From Kryptolebias marmoratus (taxonomy: Eukaryota; Chordata; Actinopteri; Cyprinodontiformes; Rivulidae): a stretch of 64,000 nt of DNA. The translations under genes and the position numbers were made by a program. The notes beneath the pieces are model-generated. The model did not search any database. It saw only the letters and a list, made by a program, of their open reading frames with translations, and was not told where the DNA came from. The DNA lies in the NCBI RefSeq assembly GCF_001649575.2, contig NC_051452.1, positions 4,896,330 through 4,960,329 on the forward strand, written 5' to 3'. Within the stretch, counting starts at the first letter, position 1. Each line of letters starts with the position of its first letter. Shown in pieces: positions 12,101 to 23,939 of this stretch.

Positions 12101-13983
12101 CAACTTGTAACTAGGATTAGAATCCATAAAAAGACACGCTTCATCTTCTGATTGTTGAGCAGGAGCTGTTTATATAAATATAATTAATGATAATGTTGAA
12201 TAAACACAGCAGAAACAGAAAATAGAGCTCAGGCTCTGGATGCTGACCTTTGGGAAGCTTCCTGAAGCATCTTTGTGTCAGATGGATGGTTCCTGTTTGG
12301 GATGAGCTGATTTCAGGTCAGATGTTTTCTGTCTGTACAGGTGAGCCGATTCTGGTGATGAGTCTGGCTCTGCTGGGAAAACTCTGCATCCTGGCCGCCT
12401 GCTTCATCTCTATTCTGTACAGCATCGAGCTGTTTCCCACGGTGGTCAGGTACAACACACACAGCCCGTGTTTCTGCACCTTTACAGGTTCATATTACCA
12501 ATAACAGCAGGTGATTCCAACCCAGACAGCGCTGCATATCACTGGTCAGCCTCTCCTTCCGGATCGGCTCTCTGACCACGACCTTACTTCCCTCCAGTCC
12601 AAACGGAGGGATCTCTCTGGCAGCCATGGTGGTGTACAGCAGCGGACCAATCGTTGGCTGCGGTCTCTGCCTGTTGCTACCAGAAACCTGCGGCGTCCCG
12701 CTCCCAGACTCTTTGGAGGACTGCGACAGACGGTCCGAGTCCCACCCTGCCGGCATGGATGGCCTCTGGAGGACACGGTGAGACAACAGAGTTCTGTCTC
12801 CGTATTGGTTGACCCGGTTCTTTTTTGGGAATGTTTTAAACAGTTTTTTTTTAAGATATCACTCTTTTTCTTCATACTATAAGTAATCTTTTCAAGTGGG
12901 ATGCAACTGTTAATGTCAGAGATCCATCTATTGATGTGTTACCTTTAAAAACAAGATTTGGAATTTAGGCAGAGATTTCCTCATTTTATTCATGATTCCC
13001 AACAAGAACAGCTCTGGGGTCAAGTGAAAAAGTTGCTCCTGTCAAACCAAACAGGCTTGACCTATATGTGCGCTATAAGGACGAGCCTTTGTCTGCGTCA
13101 CACCTGAGGCACCTTCCTGACAGATCAGGTTTGGATCTGTGAAGGTTTTGAGGGGTAAGATGGTGTTTGAGGTGATAATTCTTTCTCTGGTTCATAAACC
13201 ACACCTTAACCAGGTGTTTAAAATTAGGTAGCCAAATATACAATCCCATGATCTTCTCTACTTTTCTCCATATAATTCTCTGACATATTTGTTCAGTGTT
13301 TTAAAGAGAATATTTGGTAATGGAAAGGTTATGAACTGAAAAAGGTTTTATAATCGAGCCTTCATGTTCATTCTGACAGTCAGAGTTAAAGGAAGGATTC
13401 TTCCATCTCAGCAGATCCTTTTCCATCTTACTGAACTGTGGGACATAATTGAGTTTATATAAGTTTGTAAGAGTCCCAAATAGCACTGGATGCCATTTGG
13501 AAGCCACCTAAATTGACTTGCTTGTTGTCAGATGGAGGATCTTCTTAAACCCTGAGACCACATGTGCTTAAAAGAACCTGTAATTTAATAAGAGAAGCGC
13601 CAGGGTCAGTTAGGTAATTATACCGCCTGCCAAAAGACTGATTTCATGGTTTAATTGACTCACCTTAAAACCTTTAATATCCAGATTTTGTCTGATTGTC
13701 TCTTCCTGAGATGGGAGACGGGACAACCCCGTCGACCGGACCTGTTTAGGGAGAATACAAATGAGATCTGCTCGTTAGTATGGTTTTATAATTAAGTGTT
13801 TTTAGACAGTGCTAAATCCCTTTTTCAGCATCTAAAGCTGCAGGTATGCACGGTTCTGTTGACCCGGTTCCTGTCCCAGGACAGGAATAATGGATACTTT
13901 TTGTGTTTTTCAGGAAGCCAGTGAGCAGCGAGGTCAGGATACTTCCTCCAGAGAAAGAAGACACGTTCACACCGTTTATCTAA
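8083..13983 (+). CDS. SLC22-family organic ion transporter (MFS)
   Basis: Ten exons join in frame into 517 residues: 8083-8322, 8989-9086, 9200-9354, 10292-10460, 10530-10632, 10704-10849, 11840-12051, 12341-12449, 12526-12777 and 13914-13983. Family hallmarks are TM1 at residues 10-33, a glycosylatable extracellular loop (NAT, NQS), the MFS motif GGAISDKYGKR (107-117), LPESPRWLLLKK (223-234), the RLGRR loop and LPETCGVPLPDSLED near the C-terminus. SLC22 members move organic anions, cations or zwitterions across the plasma membrane; the substrate here cannot be told. The extracellular loop is short for the family. Exon 2 is flanked by complementary microsatellites. The gene is convergent to sh3yl1. 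It belongs to the SLC22A6/7/13-like transporters in general layout, but I cannot name the orthologue. Family membership is very secure; the ATG is the only plausible one ahead of TM1. Confidence 0.93.
8953..8981 (+). repeat. (TG)n abutting SLC22 exon 2 acceptor
   Basis: A TG run with one A interruption ends 7 bp before the exon 2 splice junction at 8988/8989, so it occupies the polypyrimidine-tract position. Confidence 0.9.
9097..9132 (+). repeat. (CA)n just after SLC22 exon 2 donor
   Basis: A pure AC/CA run of about 36 bp begins 10 bp downstream of the exon 2 donor at 9086/9087. It is complementary to the TG tract upstream of the same exon. Confidence 0.9.
9355..10291 (+). other. SLC22 intron 3, nothing recognised
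   Basis: A 937-bp AT-rich intron with no exon, RNA or repeat that I can identify. Confidence 0.5.
10850..11839 (+). other. SLC22 intron 6, nothing recognised
   Basis: A 990-bp AT-rich intron. No coding or mobile sequence is recognised. Confidence 0.5.
12778..13913 (+). other. SLC22 intron 9 containing an L1-like fragment
   Basis: This 1.1-kb intron separates the ninth exon from the short last exon. It includes a minus-strand L1-like reverse-transcriptase remnant (see 13301-13507). The remainder is unassigned. Confidence 0.5.
13301..13507 (-). mobile_element. L1-like LINE ORF2 fragment
   Basis: The minus-strand frame contains LNYVPQFSKMEKDLLRWKN, closely resembling the L1 ORF2 segment just after the RT core (pattern NY.P...K.EKDL.RW). 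It is truncated on both sides and lies antisense in the last intron of the SLC22 gene. Confidence 0.5.
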
Positions 13984-14211
13984 CAGCAAAAAACAAAACA
14001 AAACAAAACAAAAAACTTATAACCGAATCAAACCAAAGAAGTTCAAAACATTTTATATCCATCCGTACTGAGAACTGAAAACAGTGTGCAGACACACACC
14101 TGAACCTGCTAATAGTTGCATTTAACATTTTATACTTTGACCAAAAAAATAACTAATTTCATTTTTATTTAAAGTCACCTCAGGGTTCCGTCCAAAAACC
14201 TTCACACACAA

Positions 14212-14217
14212 AATAAA
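14212..14217 (+). terminator. Candidate poly(A) signal of the SLC22 gene
   Basis: The first AATAAA after the stop codon at 13981-13983 lies 230 bp downstream, a reasonable 3' UTR length. Use is not proven. Confidence 0.45.
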
Positions 14218-14247
14218 AACACCAAATAATGAAAGTTATCTAAAGTA

Positions 14248-14425
14248 GCCAGCAGATCGGGTCCACAGTCTCCCATCCTGAGCAGCACAGAGGCGACAGT
14301 GGAAAGGAATGATTCCCTTTTAACAGGAAGAAACCTCCAGAACCAGAACCAGAACCGGGCTCAGGATGAGCGACCGCGGTTAGAGACGACAGGGAAGAGA
14401 CAGACACAGGAGGACTGCTTACATT
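14248..14425. repeat. Teleost interspersed repeat fragment
   Basis: The block around 'gacagtggaaaggaatgatt' and 'ttaacaggaagaaacctcca' through 'ctcaggatgagcgaccgc' is a phrase I recognise from many fish genomes as a dispersed repeat. Its class is unknown to me. No protein is encoded. Confidence 0.45.
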
Positions 14426-16506
14426 AAAGTTACCTGTAAGTTTATGTTTAAAAAAAACAACTTAGTTTTGAAAAAGATTATCAGAAAATAAACCCTGAAA
14501 GTTGCAGCACAACCAAATATCACTGGAATAATAAAAAAACATAGAATTAAAAACAAAAATCAGTTCTGATTTTTGTGGGAAAACCTGTAAGTGAAATAAA
14601 CTCAGCTTTTAGATTAAATAAATGTATTATTTTATCAGTTTTGTCTTCTCTCAGCACCACTGTCACGTCAGCGTTTTCCTGATGGATTCTCAGCAAACTG
14701 ATCCCTTTAGATTTAAATCTTTTTAGTCAGATTCTTTGATTCCTTGTTTTTAATCCAATAAACTGAACCGCTTCTCGCACAAACAAATCCTTTTTATTCC
14801 TAATGAAGCCACACGTTTGGTTTCTTTCATCTCAGAACTTCATCCATACTGTCATAACCAAAAATAAAAAAAAACAACATTATTTTAGTCAAAAAGATTG
14901 AGAAAATTTGTTTTCCTGTTACTTCCTCTAGCAGACAGGAAGTAGGTCCCATAATCACCTGTACAGGAGAGCAAACATGAAGACTATGGATAAAGACACA
15001 AATACAAAAAGATCACTTCCTGTTTAACACAGAGGCTGTAATTTATCATCCGTAGACTAGATTTGCCACATGTGGACCTCAGCTTTAACATTTATTGTGT
15101 TGACATCAGAGGATCTGAGCCGCTGATTATTCCGCTGATTATTCTCCCCGTCAGCCATTTTATCAGCCACTCGCAGGGCTTCTGACCCCAATTATTATCA
15201 GTTTATGAACAGACTTTGCATAAAACACTAACAAATAAAAGGCGTAAAGACACAAACAGCATCAACATCTACAGTACCATTTGGGATTATTTTATTCTTT
15301 ATAATAATGAAAACAAACAATTAGCAATCACCACCTGGGGACCCTGATTTGTTGTTTCCTGACTCACAGCAGGGACCCAACCCCAACTTTGAGAACCGCT
15401 GCTTTAGGCTAAAATACACAAGGAACAAATTAACCCCCCCAAACCGGACAAAATAAACATTTCATCAATTTGATGAATCAATAATCAACCTGATTTATTC
15501 ACAAATCTCCATGCATGAACCAGACCCCACATCCAGGATTATTTTAGTAGAAAACACTGAATTATCCAATAACTCAATAAAAACAAGTCCTGCTTTCCTA
15601 CTGCAGGAGACATTAAAAAAAAAAAAAAAAAAAGTAGGAACTGTAACAGAACGTTTGACACGAAACCACAGTGAAGAAAAACTAAATATTTCCCTCATGT
15701 TTCACCTAAAATGCCTATAAATACACGAGTTACAGAACAAAAATATAATTTAAATCAGAGCCGTGAGTTTCAGAGTAAATGTAAATTGTGCTCTCCATCA
15801 TCACTTCCTCCATAACAACACTTGTAGGTGATACAGAAAAACATTTACCACATTTTAAAGCTAAATATTCAAGTTTTGTATCAAATTACCTCCCAAGAAA
15901 AGAATAACAGTAAAATTCAGATTTCCTGTTGAGATAAAAACCTTATTCAGAACATAATGTGTACAAAGTGCACTGAAAACCCCTAGAAATAAACATTTAT
16001 GCATGAGTAAATTACACCTTTAACAGTTTTTAAATCAAAATCAGGTAAAAACATGAAACAAACTGAGAAAAAGAACGAATTGACCTGTTTTTCTGCTTTG
16101 TTTTTTAAGTTCTGACGTTCTTTAAGAATCCTCAAATCAAAGCTTTTGGAAGCATATCGTTCAGTTTAGTGCAATCTAATATATTTTTTATCTGTTTAGT
16201 TTAAAAGTTGGAGGTTAGAAATTTCAACCAGAAGTGACTAAAATCCCAAAGCTACAAAATTAAATTAAATGCTTGTCAGATGCTGAAAACCTAAAAATAT
16301 TTAAATGAGGGTCGGATTAGTTAAATTATTTGTTATTTAAGCTAAAGAACTATGTTTTTCTTACTGAAAGGACTTTAATTAAACATCTGGATGGCTGCAG
16401 GCTAGATTTTAAAGCTTGTTTTTTGCCGGCAGCCTCCAGGTTTAGTTTGTTTGACCTTCAGCAGACTTCAGCTGCAGTTCTTCAGCCCGGCCAGCGGGGG
16501 GCGCCG
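14426..16506. other. Convergent intergenic / 3' UTR zone between SLC22 and sh3yl1
   Basis: This 2-kb AT-rich stretch lies between the ends of two converging genes. It probably contains the sh3yl1 3' UTR, read on the minus strand, but I cannot fix its poly(A) site. A poly-A run lies at 15615-15633. Nothing else is recognised. Confidence 0.45.
16491..16504 (+). promoter_or_regulatory. CTCF-like motif at the sh3yl1 stop codon
   Basis: The sequence CCAGCGGGGGGCGC differs at one position from the CTCF core CCAGCAGGGGGCGC. It is in + orientation, immediately beside the sh3yl1 stop (16507). Motif match only. Confidence 0.4.
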
Positions 16507-18170
16507 TCAGAACGAGACGAAGTTCGCAGGAAACATCCCGACCTGGCCGTCCTCCGATTGCCCCTCCCACCAGTCGTACTGGGACTCGGTCTTGGTGATG
16601 ACGGTGATCCGGTCGCCGGGTTCGAAGCTCAGGTCACCAGGCTGCTGACCTGTGAAGGGATGGGTCGCCGTGACGACCAGCTGCCCAGTGGCCCCGCCCA
16701 CTGATGGTCCTGCATCTGGAAAAGGGACATTGTTACGCAGAAAGCTTTAATTGTGTAAAAATCTGAAGTTTTATCTGAATTTAGTTGTTTTGAAAAGCAG
16801 CATGTTTAAACAAACATTTCTTTAAAAGCTGATTATTATTGTTACCATGCCAATGGCAGAATTTTATAGAGTGTCAAATATCTTCATATGTTGAAAACTT
16901 AATTTTATTGTATTAAATGAAATTTGCAATAAAAAAAAAATTTACTTTTGTATTTTAAGACATTTAGGATTAAACTTTGTCATGATGTGAAATAAAACCA
17001 AAGAATTTAATGCCTTAAACTAGATTTTCAGGCATTAAAAAGTGAGAATAAATTAACTGTTTTTGTGTTGGATGCGAGTCGTACCGTAACTCGGAGGGTT
17101 GGAGTCTAACTGACCTGAAAACAAGAAAAATATCAAATAAAACAATCAGCAGGACAAGAAAATCTCATTAAATCCTCTTTTCAGAAAAGTTTTCTTTAAC
17201 TTTAAACATTCAGGACATTCTGCAGAAAGTGTGATGGATTTTATCTTTTCCAGGTGGAAATAAGTGGAGTTTACTTATTTTACACAAAATTAAAAAGAGT
17301 AAATGAGTCGTGTCTTGTTTTTGGAAGAAATTTAGGGACATTTAAAGCCTTAAATGATGGTTTCATGATGCAATAAAAAGAATAAATAAAATCATTTATA
17401 AAAATGCTAATATCTCAGTATTATTCACATATTTTCCTGTGTTTGTAAAAGTTTAAACATACTGTAGCTCGGAGGGCTGCTGGAGGCAAACTGACCTGAA
17501 ACAGAAAAAAATAAAGAAATACAATAAATGATCTGGAGGAAATAAATCTGTAACCAGTGTTTTTCTCTAAAATAAAAAATAAGGAGGCAACAATCAATCG
17601 ATAAGACAGAATAAAAAAAAAAAAGTCATTTTTAATAGTGAAATACTTCAGTTTGTTTAGTTCTGCTTTAAGTTAAAGATTTAACCAACCAGGCACGTTT
17701 TTCTGCTGTATTCAGAAATACTTTGAATATTTTCATCTTCTCTCCTCACATCCAGCTGTTTGGTCAAATAATTTGTTTTTAAACCATAAATCAGGTCAGA
17801 GCTGTGACCAGAAGGGGGCGCTGCAGCCTAAAGGAACTGACGGTACTGCTGAGGAGGTCACCCTGTTTTTAACCTCAGACCCCGAGGTTTAATAATTTAC
17901 CACAGCAGAACAGGTTTATTGTCCCCAGAAAGACGCCCAGTCCTCGTGTCAGTCTGTCCTCAGCCACGCACGGCGGCAGGACGATAAATGAGTTGATGAA
18001 GGTCGCGGGCTGATAATAAACCCCATTAATTAAACTCCATCATTGTGAGAAAGTGGCTCCGAGCTCCTAAACCTGAACAAAACGGCCTGAAAGAAAAACA
18101 GGAACCAACTTACTGGAGGTGTCCGACTTGTAGACAGAGACACTTGGGTAGAGAACATCCTTCTTCCCTG

Positions 18171-18203
<33 letters not shown>

Positions 18204-21200
18204 TAAGCGAACGTAAAACCAGTCAACGCTGCGGCTGCTTTCAGGGTTTTACCTGAATTGGCCGCAGGCTGCTGGCGGCTGGACCTGGAGCTCTGCTTGG
18301 ATGGAGGTGGAGGTCTGGATGGACCGGCCAGGGACTGCAGACACAAACAGGTCAGACTAAAAACACAGATCAGAGCGCAAAGAGATGCCTTAATGTCAAC
18401 AAGAAATAAAGAGGATGAGCAGAACGGAAATATGAAACCTAGCAAGGGTTAAAAAAACAAAAAAAGAACCATAAAACAGAAACAACTTTACCATGAAGAG
18501 AAGATAATTGACCACAAACTAATAAAAAAAGAAACACATGATACAGAAACCCTCAGGCGCCAAATCTATGGAGCCCACCATTTTCTACAGTGGGGGTCCA
18601 AACTTATGCCTTCGCTCCCCAGTTTTAGACTTAAAAACATGTTATCCAGTGTTTACTCATTCTAATGTTATTTTTTTAGTTCCAAACCAACTATAAAATT
18701 CATTTTGATATAAAAAACTGACATGTTCTGAGTTGTTTCAGTTGTTTGAAATCAATATTCAGGAGCACAAGATAAATTTTAAAAAGTTCTAATCTAATTT
18801 CTTAATTTATCATCCCTTTTGGATTACTGCCCAGCTTTGATTATGCCAGACAGTAATCCTCAAAGCTTTACAAAAATGTAAAAATTATGCAAAAAGGATT
18901 ATAAAGACAAAATATTTACATTAGAAAGTTTAAAAAACAAAATTAAGAACAAAAGGAAAACAATTTAACCACATAAAACTGAAACATGGCCCCAAAGGGA
19001 TACTAAATGTTTAAAAAAAGCTGCATTAAACTAACAATTACCAAATAACTAAAAATAAAAGAGGTCTTATTCTTTAAAGTACCACAAAATGACTGTCACA
19101 AAATAAATCCGTGACTAAAGAAAGATGTATGTAGTATAAAGAAATATACTAAAAGATTCAATACAAGTTAAAAAATTGAAAACTCACATCCTTAAAAAAG
19201 GATAAAAGTTAATAGACTCTAATCTAAAGCACTAAACATGGCCATAAATGAATATAAAAACAGATGTGAGTCAGTGGTTAGAGGCGTGGCCTCTTAACGA
19301 GCATCTCCTCTGTCATCAAAGAGAAAACTAAAACTAATAAAGCTTTTGAAGCTTGTGACGTACCTTAGGACCCATGTTCTTGTTGGTCCAGTCGGTGGTG
19401 TAGGCCTTCGTGTACATGTCCAGAATGTGGTACAGGTCGTAGCACTCTCCAGGAGGCTCAACATCACCCATCAAAATGGCCGACGCCCGGATGTCTCTGC
19501 CGTAGAACCTCCAAACAGAAGCGCTCCATTAAAGAACCGCTAAAACAGGAGACGCGTCCAGCACGTAGACTTGTTGTCCTTCATTACTTGCGGTTGGTTT
19601 CTTTGCGCTCCATCAGGTAGGATCCCTCCAGGGAAATCCCAGCAAACAAGCCTCTGGACCTGCAGTAGGTGAAGACGGCCGCCGTGCTGCGCAGGGCGAC
19701 GTCAGCCTCAATGTTCCTGAGAAACACCAAAAATATTCAGTCAGACTCAGGGTCCTGACATCAGAGCAGAAATAAGACTGGACCAGAACCACAGAAATGA
19801 AAAACAACTAAAACCATCAACAAAGCTGCCAAACATCCTGAAACTGAGGGAATGCATGATGCCCTCCTCCCCACAGAGACTCTGATCTGTTAGGAATGAC
19901 TCTCAGCTACTACCACCGTGATCAACCCTTTTCTGTTCATTTCTAATCCAAATGTCTTCCTCTTATTTGTCTGTCTGCAGCTCATTTACTGAAAATAAAC
20001 TCCTGCTGAGGTTAAACAGGCCCCGCCCACAAACACACCCGCGTGTCCCAACCTGTCGGGCGGCCCTGAAACAACACCGACATTCTGAAATGATCCCAGC
20101 CTCCGATGTAAATCACAGCTGATGCTGCTGACCCGGCTGTTCCAGCTTCAGGCCTCAAACACAAACTGTCATCAAACGCCTCGTAAATTTCAGGCGCATT
20201 AGAAGCAAACCTGTAATTTGCAGCTAAAGTAAACATTCGGCTGCAGACAGGCAGAGCAGGAACTCACCTGCCCAGAGGGCCCACGGCGACGGTGCAGTTC
20301 CCCCCCAGCGTCAGGTTCCCGCCCTTGGTGAACGCGTCGACCGCCCTCCGCTGGTTTAGGATGATCACCAGGTCTGACACCTGAATACAGCATGGTGCAT
20401 TCAAGAACTGTTCAAAATCATCCAATTTCTGTTTTTCTTACAGCTCAACTTACCTCCAAGCCGATCTCAAAGCCTCCACCCAGACCAGCAATACCGATGG
20501 CTGAAGGGGCAGACCAACCTGAACACACCCAGCCACACCCATTAACGCTCATTCTGACGGAGGTTCTGGTTTACGAGCTTTCATGACATCGACAGGAGCC
20601 GGACTGCAGAAATATAACATTATAATAATGGAGCCAGTGTGAACTGCTCCTTTAATGTAAAAGGCAGTGGAAAAAGTTGGGCTGCTGCCAGCCAGCATCA
20701 CACCAGATCATGAACATCAAACCCTGGAGGTCAGAGGACTTCAGTTTACCCCAAAGTTTGTTTCCATGGCGATGCAGCATGAGTGAAAAGACAAAAAGGC
20801 CACTGTGGGATTTTACAAGAACAAAAACAAGTTCAGAATGTGAAATCAACCATGTGAAGATTAAAAAAAAAAACTTCTGGAAGACAAAACGCAATCACAG
20901 GTCAAAGGTCAAGACATAAAACAAACTTACAAAATGATCTTCCAGTTAAAGGAAGGGAAATTAAAAAAGGATTCACTCAAAGAATGCATAACTCCCACCA
21001 CTAAATGCAAGAATTTAATATTAAGACCGCCTGATGTGTTGGTGCTTAGAGCACGTGTTGTTAATGACTCTCAGCTACTACCACACCAAACTACAGCTTT
21101 GGTTTGTTAGCTGCGGAGGCCATCTTGGATTGTTAATTAGTTGTGGATGAGTAATTTAAGAGCATCATCCAAATCTGTCATGAGATATTTTGCTGACAGA

Positions 21201-23504
21201 CAATTACACGATCGCCCATCTTTCACAGCAGCATCCAATAAAGCTGGTATCTCACCGAGTTGCTGTTAGAGACTCAAAAACAGACAAAATAATTAAATAA
21301 AACAGGAATTTTTCAGTTGCGGTCTCACTGAGTTCTTAGTGTTTTCAACCAGTGAGCCGTTCTGCTGTTCTCATGATGCTTTTTCATATGCGAGGCTTGC
21401 AGTGCATTCTTGGCCGTGCACATCATTTTGTTGGCCACTTCATACCAACCTTTGCAACAGTCCCAACATTTATGATTTCATTTGCTGAAATTGCAGTTTC
21501 TCAATAACCATTTACCAATTATAGACGTGGCCATTAGTCTCAGATGTTACAGATATACCTCAGCAACGTTACAGGTGTCAAAATGCAGCTCTGTGCTCTC
21601 GAAACGATTGGAGACAACATGACTTGGGTGTGTCCAGGACAGGGGTGGGCAATCCTGGTCCTCGAGGGCCACTATCCTGCAAGTTTTACTTCTTTCCTTG
21701 GTCCAACACACCTGATTCAGAGGTTAAATCACCTCTTCATGTTCTGCAGAAGCCTGTTAATGCCACAGGACTCGGGCGTTTTCAGGACGCCTGCCACAGG
21801 ACTACGAGCCTCTGGGACTCAGGCAACACAGCTGAGAACCAGCAGGAATGAGATATTCTACAGATTCCCTCATAAATGCTGTTCAACCGCCTTAAGGACA
21901 AAGATGAACACAACTGAGACACAATGAAAATAAAACTAGAAGATATGACAACACAAGGTGGAGATGAAACAACAAAACATGGCTGAAGTCAAACCATAAC
22001 AACCGTATTGTTACAAAGAGAAAAACTCAGGATGACAACAAAAGACAAGATTAGACATGACAATAAAGATTAGATGAATGACAAGGAAATACAAGAAAGT
22101 GACAAAAGAAAAGACTAAAATATCACAAGAAAACCCAAAATGTCAAGATGACAATAGAAGACATTAAAGTCAGAGATCAGATAAGAGAACGGCACAATGA
22201 GAAGCTGGGATGTGACGAACCGGTGAGATAACTGCAAGACATGATGCCAAGTCCACATGATGAGACACAACGAGACAACAGGGGACAACGAGACACAACC
22301 AGAGACAAGTCATGACGACAAGAAGAAGCTGTGAGGACACAATGAGGCGTGACACAAAAAGACAAGTCAAAGAAAAGATGAACAGAAAACAAAATAACCA
22401 CGTATGGAGATGGAGTGAATTATGAAACATGACACTAAAATCATTGTTTTACACAACCAGGGCTGCCAAAGACCCAAAAATGTCCAGTGAATTTTTAGAA
22501 ACCTTCTACGGGATTTATTAAAATGAATTAGAAATTGGTGATAACTTAAAGTAACCATCATATCCAAACAAAAAGGAATATTTTGTCTTGTCAAAGGCAA
22601 AACATTAGTTTGACCCAAACTTTATGAAGCAAATTTGATGACATAATGTGGATGACATCACTCAACTTTTAGAGAATGGATTCATTATTTATGTTTTATT
22701 GTTGTAATCCCTTTCTAAATTTATGTACACAAATCTGAACAAAAATATCCACATTATGTGATGGTTTGTCATTGTATTCACATAAAAAAATATCAGTCAA
22801 CTGCACATTACATGTCTAAATTTAAATACAGAACATGTCAAGTTTCATTCACAGTACTCTGAATTAAATATTTTATTCCTTTTCCCATCTGTCCCTGCAG
22901 GTTCAGATGACAGTTTAAGTTTTTAGAGTGTTGTATTTCTTATTGCACAGAACATCTAATCTAAAGAAATCTGCTTGTTTTAGTCCAGAATATGCTGAAA
23001 TATATATTCCCAACTATATTTAAAATCCTCGTTAAGCGCTGAGCTATAATACTTTAAATATTAGGTTTATTCCCATGGAAAGCTTCCAACTTCCTCCTCA
23101 CAACATGAGCGTATGAGGAAAGGGCAGAGAGATGAAAACAATCCTGAAGAAGCCCTGATGATGACCTCTGACCTGTCAGCCCAGAACCCCATAAAGAAAA
23201 CTCACGTCTGTCGTGGAGCCTGGCGATGACGATGCCGCTGCCTCCTCTGGCGGTCACCATGAAGCCAGCCTTGATGACGGAGATGAGGGCCAAACCTTCG
23301 GCCTTCGCTATGATATGAGCTGAAACACACGAAACACGCCTGAGTCCAAACAGCCTCTTAGAACCGTCACAGCTCAGCTTCCTGTGCGATTCTTACGAGG
23401 GATGAGTTTGTCCGGTCCAGTCCTGTGGGAGATTTGGGTGAACTCGCTCAGGATCTTGGCCGCCTTCTTGGTCTCGGATTTCAGGTTGGTTGGGAGGGGG
23501 TTCA
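16507..23504 (-). CDS. sh3yl1: SH3 and SYLF domain-containing protein SH3YL1
   Basis: Eleven exons on the minus strand splice in frame: 23397-23504, 23206-23319, 20454-20518, 20268-20380, 19588-19716, 19364-19508, 18253-18334, 18114-18167, 17463-17495, 17085-17114 and 16507-16715. They encode about 360 residues (human about 342). The SYLF domain covers roughly residues 1-215, with NPLPTNLKSETKKAAKIL, VTARGGSGIVIARL, SAIGIAGLGGGFEIGLEV and RGLFAGISLEGSYLMERKE. A Pro/Ser-rich linker follows, then a C-terminal SH3 domain ending DWWEGQSEDGQVGMFPANFV. SYLF domains bind phosphoinositides; SH3YL1 acts in actin-dependent dorsal ruffle formation and cell migration (family knowledge). The initiating ATG is probably split: the first exon supplies A and exon 23504 begins TG. 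An alternative is an ATG 10 bases further upstream. Two of the linker exons are tandem duplicates. Identification is very secure. Confidence 0.95.
17085..17495 (-). repeat. Duplicated sh3yl1 microexons
   Basis: Exon 17463-17495 (33 nt) encodes SQFASSSPPSY and exon 17085-17114 (30 nt) encodes SQLDSNPPSY. Both have CAG|GTCAG acceptors and the same phase. They look like an ancient tandem exon duplication in the flexible linker before the SH3 domain. Confidence 0.65.
17808..17824 (+). promoter_or_regulatory. CTCF-like motif in sh3yl1 intron
   Basis: CCAGAAGGGGGCGCTGC matches the CTCF core (CCASYAGGGGGCGC) with one mismatch, on the + strand, about 1.3 kb from the 16491 site and in the same orientation. 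Confidence 0.4.
18172..18201 (-). repeat. (CA)n; TG on the sense strand of sh3yl1, at a 3' splice site
   Basis: On the transcribed orientation, about 15 TG units end in GTGAGCAG directly at the acceptor of exon 18114-18167, leaving almost no pyrimidine tract. Confidence 0.9.
21050..21300 (+). repeat. 'TTAATGACTCTCAGCTACTACC' dispersed repeat, copy 1
   Basis: This copy begins 'gttaatgactctcagctact' and contains 'ggccatcttggattgttaat'. Related copies are at 32101-32250 (+) and, in reverse, 61925-62110. A short piece is at 19893-19920. I recognise it as a dispersed fish repeat of unknown class. Confidence 0.6.
21641..21765 (+). mobile_element. Partial hAT-like MITE
   Basis: The sequence starts CAGGGGTGGGCAATCCTGGT and continues 'gagggccactatcctgca', matching the left part of the complete copy at 47736-47938. 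The right end with the opposite inverted repeat is missing. Confidence 0.65.
21930..22410. repeat. Degenerate ACAA/GACA repeat field
   Basis: Irregular 15-20 bp units such as 'gatgacaacaaaagacaag' and 'gagacacaaccagagacaag' recur for about 480 bp. Similar fields are at 30760-30860, 50780-51000 and 60540-60760. Confidence 0.5.
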
Positions 23505-23939
23505 CTGTGGACATCACCAGAAAAAAACTTGTTGCTTAAAGATGCTTCAGCGGGCGATCTTCAATGAGCTCTTTGTTTCAATAATTAGATTTTATCTTGG
23601 TCCATCTGTGGCAGCAGAAACCTTCAGGAGGACTTTTGGCTCTGCAGGAGCTTGTTTATCCTGATAATTTACAGCTTTAATCACTGATCAGAGCTACACT
23701 TTACATGCATTCTTTATTAGTAATTTAATTTTCCTTGCTGCTGAAAGTAGCCAGCCTGTGCAAATTTAACTTTCCACAGAAATGTGCCATTAGTCTGACT
23801 GCAGGGACAAATGTGTTGACGTTCCAACAAGCCTCCTGCTGCAGCAGCACATTCCTGACACAATAACACGACAGCCTGTAAAAAACTCCACCGCTAACGG
23901 ATTATCGCCAACAACTCCAATCTGTAGTTAGTCATTTCT

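Larger units (their letters stand above)
20519..23205 (-). other. sh3yl1 intron with dispersed repeats
   Basis: This 2.7-kb intron holds a 'gactctcagctactacc' family repeat (21050-21300), a partial hAT-like MITE (21641-21765) and a degenerate ACAAGACA/ATGACAACA field (about 21930-22410). No other exon is needed by the reading frame. Confidence 0.55.
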
